DNA of 36,252 nt from Chitinophagaceae bacterium (GTDB lineage: Bacteria > Bacteroidota > Bacteroidia > Chitinophagales > Chitinophagaceae), in the NCBI GenBank assembly GCA_947380435.1, contig CANCRC010000004.1:1-36252 (forward strand), in the 5' to 3' direction. The notes beneath the pieces are model-generated. The model saw only the letters and a list, made by a program, of their open reading frames with translations, had not been told where the DNA came from and ran no database searches. The position numbers and the translations under genes were made by a program. Shown here in pieces: positions 7,930-15,928 of this stretch (positions within the stretch are counted from its first letter, which is position 1; the number at the start of each line of letters is the position of its first letter).

Positions 7930-8877
7930 TTATTTCTTCTTTTTTACCTTTCTTTTTTTGTCATAACTATCATTAAAATAGCAGGTCATATTGCGGTGAT
8001 TTCCACAATTCCCATCTTCTTTAATATTTATAACATTGCCTTGTATGGTGAAATGAATAATACAAGGATCTCCTTTTTCTGAATAAGTAGCTTGGTTTTT
8101 TGTGAAATTCATCATGCCTTTTAATTCACCTGTACAGCTACCATTCTGTTTTTCAAAATGCAAGAAAAATTGATACTTATTTTGAACAGCGTAGTCTCTT
8201 ATAGAAATAAAATTTTTAGCATCTCTTGCATAGTCCCCACTATAGGTATTATTCATAGACATAGTGTCTAGAGGGTTGAGCACTTTTTTAGTTTCTGGTT
8301 TTTTATTGCTATCAAAATAAATTAATCTAAAACTACTATCGGTATAAGCCCATCCCTTTTTTTCGTATGTAAGAGAATTGTCTTCTGCTAATTTATTTTC
8401 TTCCACTAAAAAAGATGGCTCTCTATTAATATTTAAATTCTTTCCATACATTTTAGAACTATGATTCTCCTCATTAAATTCTGTAATCACTTTATAATCT
8501 AAGAACTTATTTTTTTTGCTAAATACCACTACCGCTATTTCTTGTTTTTTAGGATGGCTTACATTTAATAATAAATAGTATTCTTCTTCTTTTTCAATTC
8601 TAATAATAGGATGTAGGAAAGCTTTTTTATCTTTGATGCCTACTATGTTTTCAACAATGGAGTCTGGTACAAACTGCGCCAATGCTTTACGACCAATTAT
8701 TAAAGTATCTGTAAACTTGTGCAAATTGGAATCGGAAATAGAAGTAGGTAAACTAGCTGCTTTAAATACTTTATTAAAGTCATTAATGGTAAGGGGCGTA
8801 TTGCCCGTTAAGTCCGGTTTTTTCTCCGAGCATGCAATGATAAAGCAGTAGAATAATATAAAGTAGCCCTTACGCAT
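7930..8877 (-). CDS. Lipoprotein of unknown function with C-terminal four-cysteine domain
   Basis: The 315-residue product begins with a lipoprotein signal: a hydrophobic stretch followed by the lipobox IIAC, making Cys16 the lipidated residue (then SEKK). I do not recognise the middle region, which is rich in beta-type sequence and carries LIIGRKALAQFVPDS. The C-terminal part (about 230-302) contains NGSCTGELKG, KGDPCIIHF, GNCGNHRNMTC, i.e. Cys248, 272, 291 and 299, which could form two disulfides in the periplasm or on the surface. The protein ends in a strongly basic KKRKVKKKK tail. It lies upstream of glgP on the same strand, 106 bases away, without evidence of co-function. Confidence 0.75.
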   Translation of the reverse strand: MRKGYFILFYCFIIACSEKKPDLTGNTPLTINDFNKVFKAASLPTSISDSNLHKFTDTLIIGRKALAQFVPDSIVENIVGIKDKKAFLHPIIRIEKEEEYYLLLNVSHPKKQEIAVVVFSKKNKFLDYKVITEFNEENHSSKMYGKNLNINREPSFLVEENKLAEDNSLTYEKKGWAYTDSSFRLIYFDSNKKPETKKVLNPLDTMSMNNTYSGDYARDAKNFISIRDYAVQNKYQFFLHFEKQNGSCTGELKGMMNFTKNQATYSEKGDPCIIHFTIQGNVINIKEDGNCGNHRNMTCYFNDSYDKKRKVKKKK

Positions 8878-9059
8878 CTTCTAGTTTTTTGCTAAAATAG
8901 ACTATCAAACTGAGTTAGGCAAAAGCTTTTATCATTAAATTTACATTACTACGGGCATGAACCATTTAGCCTCTAAAAAGGGCCAAAATCGACACTGACC
9001 ATTAGTTATATAATTATTAGGTGCTTGATGAAGTATTTAATTTAGAAGGAAGTACAATT

Positions 9060-10928
9060 ATGAGAGAAAAGTCATTAGATAACTTAAACGAGTCGGTTCC
9101 CGTCCAAAATAAAGGCGGGTGGCGTAAGCTATTGGCTTTTATGGGACCTGCTTATTTGGTAAGTGTGGGATATATGGACCCAGGTAATTGGGCCACCGAT
9201 TTACAGGGGGGTGCTCAATTTGGCTACCAATTAATTTGGGTTTTATTATTGAGTAATTTAATGGCCATTCTATTACAAAGTTTAAGTGCAAGATTGGGTA
9301 TTGTGCGCAGGTTAGATTTAGCGCAAGCCAATAGAGAAACCTATCCTCGTTTTGTAAATTTCATATTATATATATTAGCAGAGATTGCGATTGCCGCCAC
9401 CGACTTAGCAGAAGTATTAGGCATGGCCATTGGTATTAAATTATTAACAGGTATGCCATTAATGTATGGTACTTTAATAACTGTTTTTGATACTTTTCTA
9501 TTTTTATTCTTACAACGTTATGGTATACGTAAATTGGAAGCCTTTATTTTAGTATTGGTAGCTACCATTGGTTTTAGTTTTCTAATACAATTGTTTATTG
9601 CTAAACCCGATTTATCTTATGCCATTAAAGGTTTTATTCCTTCCAAATTATCACCAGCTGCTTTATATATAGCCGTGGGTATTATTGGTGCCACCGTAAT
9701 GCCGCATAATTTATACTTACATTCTGCTTTAGTACAAACCAGGAAAATTGAAAGAACCAGTAAGGGTATAAGAAAATCTATTTGGTATAATTTTATAGAT
9801 AGTGCTGTAGCTTTAAATGCTGCCTTTTTTGTAAATGCTTCCATTTTAATTTTAGCCGCCACTGCTTTTTTTACAACAGGTAATACGCATGTTGCAAGAA
9901 TTGAAGAAGCGCATGCTATGCTAGCCCCTTTGTTAGGTTCTAGATTAGCACCTATATTATTTGCCATTGCTTTAATTGCTGCAGGCCAAAGCTCAACAGT
10001 GACGGGCACTTTAGCAGGTCAAATAGTAATGGAGGGGTATTTAAAATTAAGATTGAATCCCTGGATAAGACGATTGTTAACCCGCCTTCTTGCTATTATT
10101 CCTGCACTATTAGTGATTGGTATTATGGGAGAAGAACATGTAGACGAGCTATTGGTGTTTAGCCAAGTAATATTAAGTTTACAATTAGGCTTTGCGGTTA
10201 TTCCATTAATACATTTCGTGAGTGATAAAACCACTATGGGAGAATTTGTAATTAATTGGAAAGTAAAAGCCATGGCTTGGATAGTAGCTAGCATTTTGGT
10301 GTTTTTAAATGGAAACTTAGTACTAAGTTTTGTGATAAATTATTATCAAGGGGCAGGCAGTGTATTTGTAAAAATATTTTTGATAGTAATAGTACTTTTA
10401 TTTTTAGTACTACTTATTTACATCATTGCATTTCCCATTTTTCTAAAAAGACACCATGCGAAGGTGGAGGAGGGTTTTCATGGGGAGATGATTGAACTAG
10501 ATTGGAGTCAAGAGGCGCCTGTGAATAAAATTGCCATTGCGGTTGATTTTTCAGTAGCCGATGCAAAGCTTATTAAAACAGCTATTCAACATGCACATGA
10601 GGCCACTGAATTTATTTTTATACATGTAGTGGAAAGTGCTACTGCTAAATATTTAAAGGAGTCTAGCGATGATAATGAAACCAGAAAAGACCAAGCAAGA
10701 CTAGATACCTATGCCCATGCGCTACAATTAAAAGGGTATAAGGCCACTACTTATTTAGGCTATGAAAATAGGGTGAAGGAAATTGTTAAAATGGTAGCTT
10801 CTTATGAGGCTAAATTACTGGTCATGGGAGGGCATCGCCACCAAGGTTGGAAGGACTATATTTTTGGCGAAACCATTGAATCTGTTAGGCATAAAGTAAA
10901 GATTCCGGTACTTATTGTGAATATATAA
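9060..10928 (+). CDS. mntH: Nramp-family divalent metal (Mn/Fe) transporter fused to a universal stress (UspA) domain
   Basis: From ATG 9060 the protein has 622 residues; an in-frame GTG at 9021 would add 13 residues without support. Residues about 20-465 form the Nramp transporter: DPGN at 40-43 in TM1 and MPH at 214-216 in TM6, the residues that bind the metal ion, plus GQSSTVTGTLAGQIVMEG. Nramp proteins import Mn2+ or Fe2+ with protons. Residues about 490-622 are a cytoplasmic UspA domain (KIAIAVDFS at its start, LLVMGGHRHQGW near its end), a fusion seen in Bacteroidota. The Usp nucleotide motif G-x2-G-x9-G(S/T) is altered. The 182-base spacer upstream shows a weak TAAATTTA -7 candidate near 8936 and no riboswitch that I can recognise. 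Confidence 0.9.
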   Translation: MREKSLDNLNESVPVQNKGGWRKLLAFMGPAYLVSVGYMDPGNWATDLQGGAQFGYQLIWVLLLSNLMAILLQSLSARLGIVRRLDLAQANRETYPRFVNFILYILAEIAIAATDLAEVLGMAIGIKLLTGMPLMYGTLITVFDTFLFLFLQRYGIRKLEAFILVLVATIGFSFLIQLFIAKPDLSYAIKGFIPSKLSPAALYIAVGIIGATVMPHNLYLHSALVQTRKIERTSKGIRKSIWYNFIDSAVALNAAFFVNASILILAATAFFTTGNTHVARIEEAHAMLAPLLGSRLAPILFAIALIAAGQSSTVTGTLAGQIVMEGYLKLRLNPWIRRLLTRLLAIIPALLVIGIMGEEHVDELLVFSQVILSLQLGFAVIPLIHFVSDKTTMGEFVINWKVKAMAWIVASILVFLNGNLVLSFVINYYQGAGSVFVKIFLIVIVLLFLVLLIYIIAFPIFLKRHHAKVEEGFHGEMIELDWSQEAPVNKIAIAVDFSVADAKLIKTAIQHAHEATEFIFIHVVESATAKYLKESSDDNETRKDQARLDTYAHALQLKGYKATTYLGYENRVKEIVKMVASYEAKLLVMGGHRHQGWKDYIFGETIESVRHKVKIPVLIVNI

Positions 10929-10987
10929 ATGGCCCATTTAGACCTATTTTACCTACCTATATCAGTTATTTATAAAGCTAGTTTTTG

Positions 10988-10995
10988 TACATTTG
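10988..10995 (+). promoter_or_regulatory. Bacteroidota -7 box for icd
   Basis: TACATTTG matches the Bacteroidota consensus TAnnTTTG and lies 21 bases before the icd ATG, giving a predicted leader of about 15 nucleotides. No clear TTG -33 element is visible. Because the box overlaps the possible TTG start at 10993, it favours ATG 11017 as the start. Confidence 0.55.
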
Positions 10996-11016
10996 CTTAC
11001 AAAATTTTTATACACT

Positions 11017-12249
11017 ATGGGACAGAAAATTAAAGTAGCCAATCCAGTAGTAGAATTGGATGGCGATGAAATGACCAGAATTATCTGGAAATTTATTAAA
11101 GACAAATTAATACTTCCTTATTTAGAAATTGATATTAAGTATTATGATTTAGGTATGGAGTATCGTGACGAGACCAACGATCAGGTAACCATTGATGCCG
11201 CCAATGCCATTAAGCAATATGGAGTAGGTATTAAATGTGCCACCATTACCCCAGATGAGCAAAGAGTAGAAGAGTTTAAGTTAAAACAAATGTGGAAGAG
11301 TCCTAATGGAACTATTCGTAATATATTAGATGGTACTGTATTCAGAGAGCCTATTGTATGTAATAATGTACCTCGCTTAGTGCCTAATTGGACAGCACCT
11401 ATTTGTATTGGTCGTCATGCCTTTGGAGATCAATACCGTGCTACCGATTTTGTAACTAAAGGAAAAGGTAAATTAACCATTAAGTTTGAAGGAGAAGATG
11501 GAACGAAACAAGAATTTGAAGTATTTAATTTCAAAGGAGATGGCGTAGCCATGGCGATGTACAATACCGATGAAAGTATTTATGGTTTTGCACGCGCTTG
11601 TTTTAACCAAGCTTTAGCAAAAAAATGGCCTTTGTATTTATCTACTAAGAATACTATTTTGAAAAAATACGATGGTCGTTTCAAGGATATTTTTGAAGAT
11701 GTATATCAAAATGAATTCAAAGCGAAGTATGCAGATGCCGGAATTACTTATGAGCACCGTTTAATTGATGATATGGTAGCTTCTGCTTTAAAGTGGAATG
11801 GTAATTTTGTATGGGCTTGTAAGAATTATGATGGTGATGTGCAATCAGACACAGTGGCGCAGGGTTTTGGTTCATTAGGTTTAATGACATCTACCTTAAT
11901 CACACCCGATGGTAAAGTAATGGAAGCGGAAGCGGCGCATGGTACAGTAACACGCCATTTCCGTGAACACCAAAAAGGAAATAGAACTTCTACCAATCCA
12001 ATTGCTTCTATTTTTGCTTGGACTAGAGGATTAGAGTTCCGTGGTCAATTAGATAATAACCAAGAGCTTATTCGTTTCTCTAAAGCTTTAGAAGAAGTTT
12101 GTGTGGAGACAGTAGAGTCGGGTATTATGACCAAGGATTTAGCAGTTTGCGTACATGGCAATAAAGTAAAACATGGCGACCACTATGTTTATACTGAAGA
12201 GTTCTTAGATGCACTTGACGCTAATTTACAAGCTAAACTTGCTAAATAA
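11017..12249 (+). CDS. icd: NADP-dependent isocitrate dehydrogenase, eukaryote-like homodimeric type
   Basis: This 410-residue cytoplasmic enzyme oxidises isocitrate to 2-oxoglutarate and CO2 with NADP+ in the TCA cycle. It belongs to the subfamily resembling eukaryotic IDH1/IDH2 rather than E. coli Icd: [14 protein letters not shown] near the N-terminus, substrate loop [15 protein letters not shown], metal-binding YDGDVQSD, and the cofactor segment [11 protein letters not shown], whose Arg and His after GTVT fit NADP preference. Length is normal for this group (about 400-415). A TTG at 10993 could extend it by eight residues, but ATG 11017 places MGQKIKV at the N-terminus, as in homologues, and sits downstream of the -7 box. 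A hairpin terminator follows. Confidence 0.95.
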   Translation: MGQKIKVANPVVELDGDEMTRIIWKFIKDKLILPYLEIDIKYYDLGMEYRDETNDQVTIDAANAIKQYGVGIKCATITPDEQRVEEFKLKQMWKSPNGTIRNILDGTVFREPIVCNNVPRLVPNWTAPICIGRHAFGDQYRATDFVTKGKGKLTIKFEGEDGTKQEFEVFNFKGDGVAMAMYNTDESIYGFARACFNQALAKKWPLYLSTKNTILKKYDGRFKDIFEDVYQNEFKAKYADAGITYEHRLIDDMVASALKWNGNFVWACKNYDGDVQSDTVAQGFGSLGLMTSTLITPDGKVMEAEAAHGTVTRHFREHQKGNRTSTNPIASIFAWTRGLEFRGQLDNNQELIRFSKALEEVCVETVESGIMTKDLAVCVHGNKVKHGDHYVYTEEFLDALDANLQAKLAK

Positions 12250-12343
12250 TTTTATTTAGAAATAACACAAATCCTCTCCTCGCTCTGCGCAATGCTCGAA
12301 AGCTCGTCTAGGATTAGTATTATTATCTAAATTAAACATATAA

Positions 12344-12374
12344 AAAACCCGGTAGCTAGTAACTATCGGGTTTT
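12344..12374. terminator. Hairpin terminator shared by icd and the convergent small gene
   Basis: AAAACCCGGTAG pairs with CTATCGGGTTTT across a seven-base loop: a 12-bp stem with one G-U pair on one strand. A-rich and T-rich flanks on both sides let it work in both directions between the convergent genes ending at 12249 and 12420. Confidence 0.8.
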
Positions 12375-12419
12375 ACATTTATATACTTAACGAAGTGATA
12401 TTTCTAAAAATATTTATAA

Positions 12420-12638
12420 TTATTTCTTCATACATGCAGCAGTACAATCATGCTTGCAATCCTTTGTAGTACACATATGTCCTTTCTCGCCATGATTAGC
12501 TATATGACCTGCTCCGTCTTTGTGACAAGCTTTTGTGCACTTATGCTCTGCTTTATGACAATCGGCTGTGCATTTATCAGCTGCAAAAGAAAAGTTAGTT
12601 GCCATTAAAAACAACCCAGCGAATAATAATTTTTTCAT
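12420..12638 (-). CDS. Small exported Cys/His-rich protein, putative metal binder
   Basis: This 72-residue protein has an N-terminal signal peptide (about 1-20, ending FSFAA). The mature ~52 residues contain eight cysteines (23, 27, 34, 38, 56, 61, 65, 69) and seven histidines. The cysteines come as pairs C-x3-C, C-x3-C, C-x4-C and C-x3-C, and KCTADCHK / KCTKACHK is an internal repeat. No CxxCH heme site is present. The spacing suggests binding of a soft metal (Cu, Zn, Cd, Ni) in the periplasm, or disulfide cross-linking; this is inference from composition. It is transcribed alone between a shared terminator and pafA. The AT-rich 125-base region upstream shows no clear -7 box. Confidence 0.78.
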   Translation of the reverse strand: MKKLLFAGLFLMATNFSFAADKCTADCHKAEHKCTKACHKDGAGHIANHGEKGHMCTTKDCKHDCTAACMKK

Positions 12639-12763
12639 AATTGTAATTTTTAGTGTGTAATATTTTTATCAATACTAATGTAAGCCATTTTATTTATGAA
12701 TACTTTTTTAGGCTAGTTTTGATTTTGTTAAAAAGCTTATAATAAAAGTTTATGTTCTTTTTT

Positions 12764-14437
12764 CTATTGTAGTACTTCTGTAATTGGTTTTCCAATTGAA
12801 CCACTAGGCATTTGAATACCCATTAGTGCAGTTATAGTAGGCGCAATATCGGTCATGTAGGTTTCACGATGCACCGCTCCTTTTTTAATACCATTACCAA
12901 AGAATAGCAAAGGAATATGCGCATCATAATTATATAATGTGCCATGACTTGTGCCTGTAGCAAATCCATCAACATAGCCCGATTTATTTATAATAACTAA
13001 GTCTCCACTTCTTTGTGCATTATAACCATTCACAATTCTTTCTCTTAAAGAGGCTGGAATAGCGGCAGTTGCTGCATGTCGAGCTTCTACTATTTGTAAT
13101 ACTTCAGGTTTTCTTTCTAACAAAGAACTTACTAAATCAACTAATTTTTCTTGATTTACATGCAAGCTATCCATTAAGGGGTGATTAAAATAAATATTGC
13201 CCTCGCCAATGAAGCTAATTAAGTTGGCTGTCAAACCTTTAGTGCTTAACATATTGCCAATATCATTTTTCATAGCAGTTTCATTACTTAATCCACCTGG
13301 TATTTGATGTTTACTATTAAAAGCAGGAATATTTGCCACTGCATGATCGGCTGTTAAAAAAACAGTGTAGTTGTCTTTGCCCACTTGCTTATCTAAATAA
13401 GTAAAAAAGTCGGCTAATACTTCGTCTAGTTTAATATAGCCATCCATGGTTTCCCAAGAGTCTGGGCCAAAACTATGTCCAATATAATCGGGAGAAGAAA
13501 AACTTACGGCCAGTAAGTCGGTGATATCATCTGCACCCATGGCTTCATTACTTATTGCTTGTTTAGCTAATTCTTCTACTAAACTATTACCGTATGGAGT
13601 GGTAGAAATTTTACCATAATCTTTTCCAATAAAACTTTTTAGAGCATAAGGAAAATGTTTAGCTTCTTTACCAAAGGGAGTTGACTCATAAGTATTTTCA
13701 TCCTTATCGCAATTGGCCTCATATACAGATGCAGCTAAACTTAAATTCCAATCTAAATTATATAAGCTATCGGGGCGGTGTAAATTATTATAATTACTAA
13801 CCCATGTAGGCAGCGTTTTTCCATAATAAGTAGAACTAATAAAATTACCTGATTTACTATCATACCAAAAAGCCCCATTCGCACTATGTCCAGCGGGTAT
13901 AATAGCTCCTCTATCTTTTAAAGAAATGCCAATAACTTTACTTTTAAAATTACTAGCTAATTTAAATTCATCACCTAGGGTAGTTGTCCATACATTTAAA
14001 GGGCTCATTTGACCTGCACTATTATTACTGCTGCCCACTGTTTGTACATTAGCATCGTCTACACAATACACTTTTTTCTGTTTAACATTGTCATACCATT
14101 CATTACCCGCTATACCATGTAGGGCAGGAACTGAGCCAGTATAAACACAGGCATGACCACAGGCAGTAACAGTGGGTAGGTAAGGAATTAAAGTATTATC
14201 CACAGTGGCGCCTTCATTAATAAACCTTTGGAATCCGCCAGCTGTTTTGAAAAAAGGCTTAAATCTGTTCACATAATCCCAACGCATTTGATCTACTACT
14301 ATACCTATTACCAATTTAGGTTTAATGGCTGTAGTTTGCTTGCTGGTACTCGTTTTCACCAAGTTTGAATGCTCCTTCTTTTGAGCATTACTGAATAATG
14401 AAAAAAAGCTTAAGCAAATTAATAAAAGGTATCTCAT
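12764..14437 (-). CDS. pafA: PafA-type alkaline phosphatase (phosphate-irrepressible type)
   Basis: The 557-residue exported phosphomonoesterase belongs to the alkaline phosphatase superfamily. A signal peptide (about 1-18) precedes the catalytic domain. Thr91 in PTVTACGH is the expected nucleophile, Asp49 in IVVDQM a zinc ligand, and LTADHAV carries further ligands. The residues that mark PafA are present at one constant offset of 12 from the Elizabethkingia enzyme as I recall its numbering: Thr79, Asn100, Lys162 and Arg164 correspond to Thr91, Asn112, Lys174 and Arg176. PafA hydrolyses diverse phosphate monoesters in the periplasm independently of phosphate status. It is divergent from the oxoamine synthase gene, with a 20-bp palindrome between the two starts. 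Confidence 0.92.
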   Translation of the reverse strand: MRYLLLICLSFFSLFSNAQKKEHSNLVKTSTSKQTTAIKPKLVIGIVVDQMRWDYVNRFKPFFKTAGGFQRFINEGATVDNTLIPYLPTVTACGHACVYTGSVPALHGIAGNEWYDNVKQKKVYCVDDANVQTVGSSNNSAGQMSPLNVWTTTLGDEFKLASNFKSKVIGISLKDRGAIIPAGHSANGAFWYDSKSGNFISSTYYGKTLPTWVSNYNNLHRPDSLYNLDWNLSLAASVYEANCDKDENTYESTPFGKEAKHFPYALKSFIGKDYGKISTTPYGNSLVEELAKQAISNEAMGADDITDLLAVSFSSPDYIGHSFGPDSWETMDGYIKLDEVLADFFTYLDKQVGKDNYTVFLTADHAVANIPAFNSKHQIPGGLSNETAMKNDIGNMLSTKGLTANLISFIGEGNIYFNHPLMDSLHVNQEKLVDLVSSLLERKPEVLQIVEARHAATAAIPASLRERIVNGYNAQRSGDLVIINKSGYVDGFATGTSHGTLYNYDAHIPLLFFGNGIKKGAVHRETYMTDIAPTITALMGIQMPSGSIGKPITEVLQ

Positions 14438-14464
14438 GTCAATTTATTTTCTCTTATAAAATGG

Positions 14465-14484
14465 ACTTGTTAACATTAACAAGT
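14465..14484. promoter_or_regulatory. Perfect 20-bp inverted repeat between divergent genes (candidate operator)
   Basis: ACTTGTTAA and TTAACAAGT flank a two-base centre, a perfect 9-bp-arm palindrome 28 bases upstream of the pafA start and 81 bases upstream of the oxoamine synthase start. It has no T-tract, so an operator is more likely than a terminator. The regulator is unknown. Confidence 0.5.
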
Positions 14485-14564
14485 ACTAGGCTGCAATTTA
14501 CAGCTATTTATTAGATGGAAAAAGGTAAAAAATTATTAAATTCGCGCATATAATTAACTTTAAT

Positions 14565-15821
14565 ATGGCGGATATATTTGAAAGACTCATTAAGAATTAT
14601 GGCCCCATTGGTCAACACCGTGAAAGAGCCCATGGCTACTTTGCTTTTCCTAAGTTAGAAGGGGAAATTGGCACTAAAATGATGTTTAGAGGCCAAGAAA
14701 TGATTGTTTGGAGCTTGAATAACTATTTAGGCCTAGCCAATCACCCAGCAGTGCGTAAGGCCGATGCCGATGCCAGTGCTAAATATGGTTTAGCCTTACC
14801 CATGGGAGCAAGAATGATGAGTGGAAATAGCGATTTACATGAACAGCTAGAAGCCGAATTAGCCAGTTTTGAGCATAAGGAAGATGCTATATTAATGAAT
14901 TATGGATACCAAGGTATAATGAGTGCCATTGATGCAATTTGCGGAAGACATGATGTAGTAGTATATGATGCAGAATGTCATGCATGTATTATTGATGGAT
15001 TAAGAATGTTGGCAGGGCATAGGTTTGTTTATAAACATAATGATATTGAAGACTGCGAAAAGCAATTACAAAGAGCACAGGCTTTAATTGATAAACAAGA
15101 GTCTGGTGGAATATTAGTAATTACAGAGGGCGTATTTGGAATGGCAGGTGATCAAGGGAAATTAAAAGAAGTAGTGGCTTTAAAAAATAAAGTTTCCTTT
15201 AGGTTATTAGTAGATGATGCACATGGTTTTGGTACTTTAGGAAAGACAGGTGCAGGTGCAGGAGAAGAGCAAGGCTGTCAAGATGGAATAGATTTATATT
15301 TTTCCACTTTTGCAAAAAGTATGGCTTCTATTGGCGCCTTTATGGCTGGGCCTAAAACTATTATTGATTATATCAGATACAATATTCGTTCACAAATTTT
15401 TGCAAAAAGTTTACCTATGCCATTTGTAGTGGGTAATTTAAAGCGTTTAGAATTATTGCGTACACAAACTGAATTAAAAGATAAGTTGTGGAAGAATGCT
15501 TTGGCTTTACAAAGTGGTTTAAAAGAAAGAGGCTTTGATATTGGCAATACCGATTCAGTGGTGACACCCGTTTATATGAAAGGCGGCGTAGAAGAAGCTA
15601 CTTTAATGGTGATGGACTTAAGAGAGAATTATAAAATATTTTGTTCTATTGTGGTCTATCCAGTCATTCCTAAAGGACATATTATTTATAGATTAATTCC
15701 CACTGCCGATCATACACAGGAAGAAATTGATTTAACCTTGAAGGCCTTTAGCGAAACCAAGGCTAAATTAGATGCAGGGGCGTATAAGTCGGAAGAGATT
15801 CCAGATATGGCGAATAAGTAA
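14565..15821 (+). CDS. Alpha-oxoamine synthase family PLP enzyme (serine palmitoyltransferase-like or KBL/AONS-like)
   Basis: The 418-residue fold-type I PLP enzyme condenses an amino acid with an acyl-CoA. Motifs: NNYLGLANHP, GARMMSGNSDLHEQLE, cofactor-stacking His139 in AECHACIIDG, DDAHGFG at 217-223, and Schiff-base Lys251 in STFAKSMASIG. The family includes serine palmitoyltransferase (sphingolipid synthesis, common in Bacteroidota), 2-amino-3-ketobutyrate CoA ligase and 8-amino-7-oxononanoate synthase. No biotin or threonine-degradation genes are adjacent. The long N-terminus before NNYLG and the Bacteroidota setting favour an SPT-like role, but the sequence differs clearly from Sphingobacterium SPT as I recall it, so the substrate is open. 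A strong terminator lies just after the stop. Confidence 0.82.
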   Translation: MADIFERLIKNYGPIGQHRERAHGYFAFPKLEGEIGTKMMFRGQEMIVWSLNNYLGLANHPAVRKADADASAKYGLALPMGARMMSGNSDLHEQLEAELASFEHKEDAILMNYGYQGIMSAIDAICGRHDVVVYDAECHACIIDGLRMLAGHRFVYKHNDIEDCEKQLQRAQALIDKQESGGILVITEGVFGMAGDQGKLKEVVALKNKVSFRLLVDDAHGFGTLGKTGAGAGEEQGCQDGIDLYFSTFAKSMASIGAFMAGPKTIIDYIRYNIRSQIFAKSLPMPFVVGNLKRLELLRTQTELKDKLWKNALALQSGLKERGFDIGNTDSVVTPVYMKGGVEEATLMVMDLRENYKIFCSIVVYPVIPKGHIIYRLIPTADHTQEEIDLTLKAFSETKAKLDAGAYKSEEIPDMANK

Positions 15822-15879
15822 TGAGTGTAAAAAGTTTACAGTAATTTGTTATGTAGAGACAAATACAGAAGTGAATAGT

Positions 15880-15928
15880 AAAGAGCAATTTGAATTAGAG
15901 TAAGTCTAATTGATTTTGCTCTTTTTTT
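15880..15928 (+). terminator. Rho-independent terminator overlapping the 3' end of the convergent gene
   Basis: AAAGAGCAA pairs with TTGCTCTTT (9 bp) and, inside it, AATTAGA pairs with TCTAATT (7 bp) around a GTAAG loop, with a 4x4 internal bulge; seven T residues follow from 15922. The 3' half lies inside the last codons of the brkB gene on the opposite strand. Confidence 0.75.

Noticed and set aside
8940-9058. Possible riboswitch or MntR-type operator in the leader of the Nramp gene
   Set aside because: No Mn-riboswitch motif and no convincing palindrome could be found; the region is merely a long spacer with a weak -7 candidate.
9021-9059. GTG start extending the Nramp-Usp protein by 13 residues
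   Set aside because: The added residues show no conservation signal I recognise, and ATG 9060 is a normal Nramp start.
9617-10009. A 130-codon open frame on the minus strand opposite the Nramp gene
   Set aside because: It mirrors the codon pattern of the strongly supported transporter gene, has no start context or family motif, and is a shadow.
10993-11016. TTG start extending icd by eight residues
   Set aside because: It would overlap the -7 box TACATTTG, and the ATG at 11017 gives the N-terminus expected for the family.
12420-12638. The Cys-rich small protein as a c-type cytochrome
   Set aside because: There is no CxxCH; the two C-x3-CH sites are not accepted heme motifs in a protein this small, and metal binding fits better.
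14196-14204. Perfect DnaA-box 9-mer TTATCCACA inside pafA
   Set aside because: It is in coding sequence and isolated; single boxes are expected by chance in an AT-rich 36-kb window.
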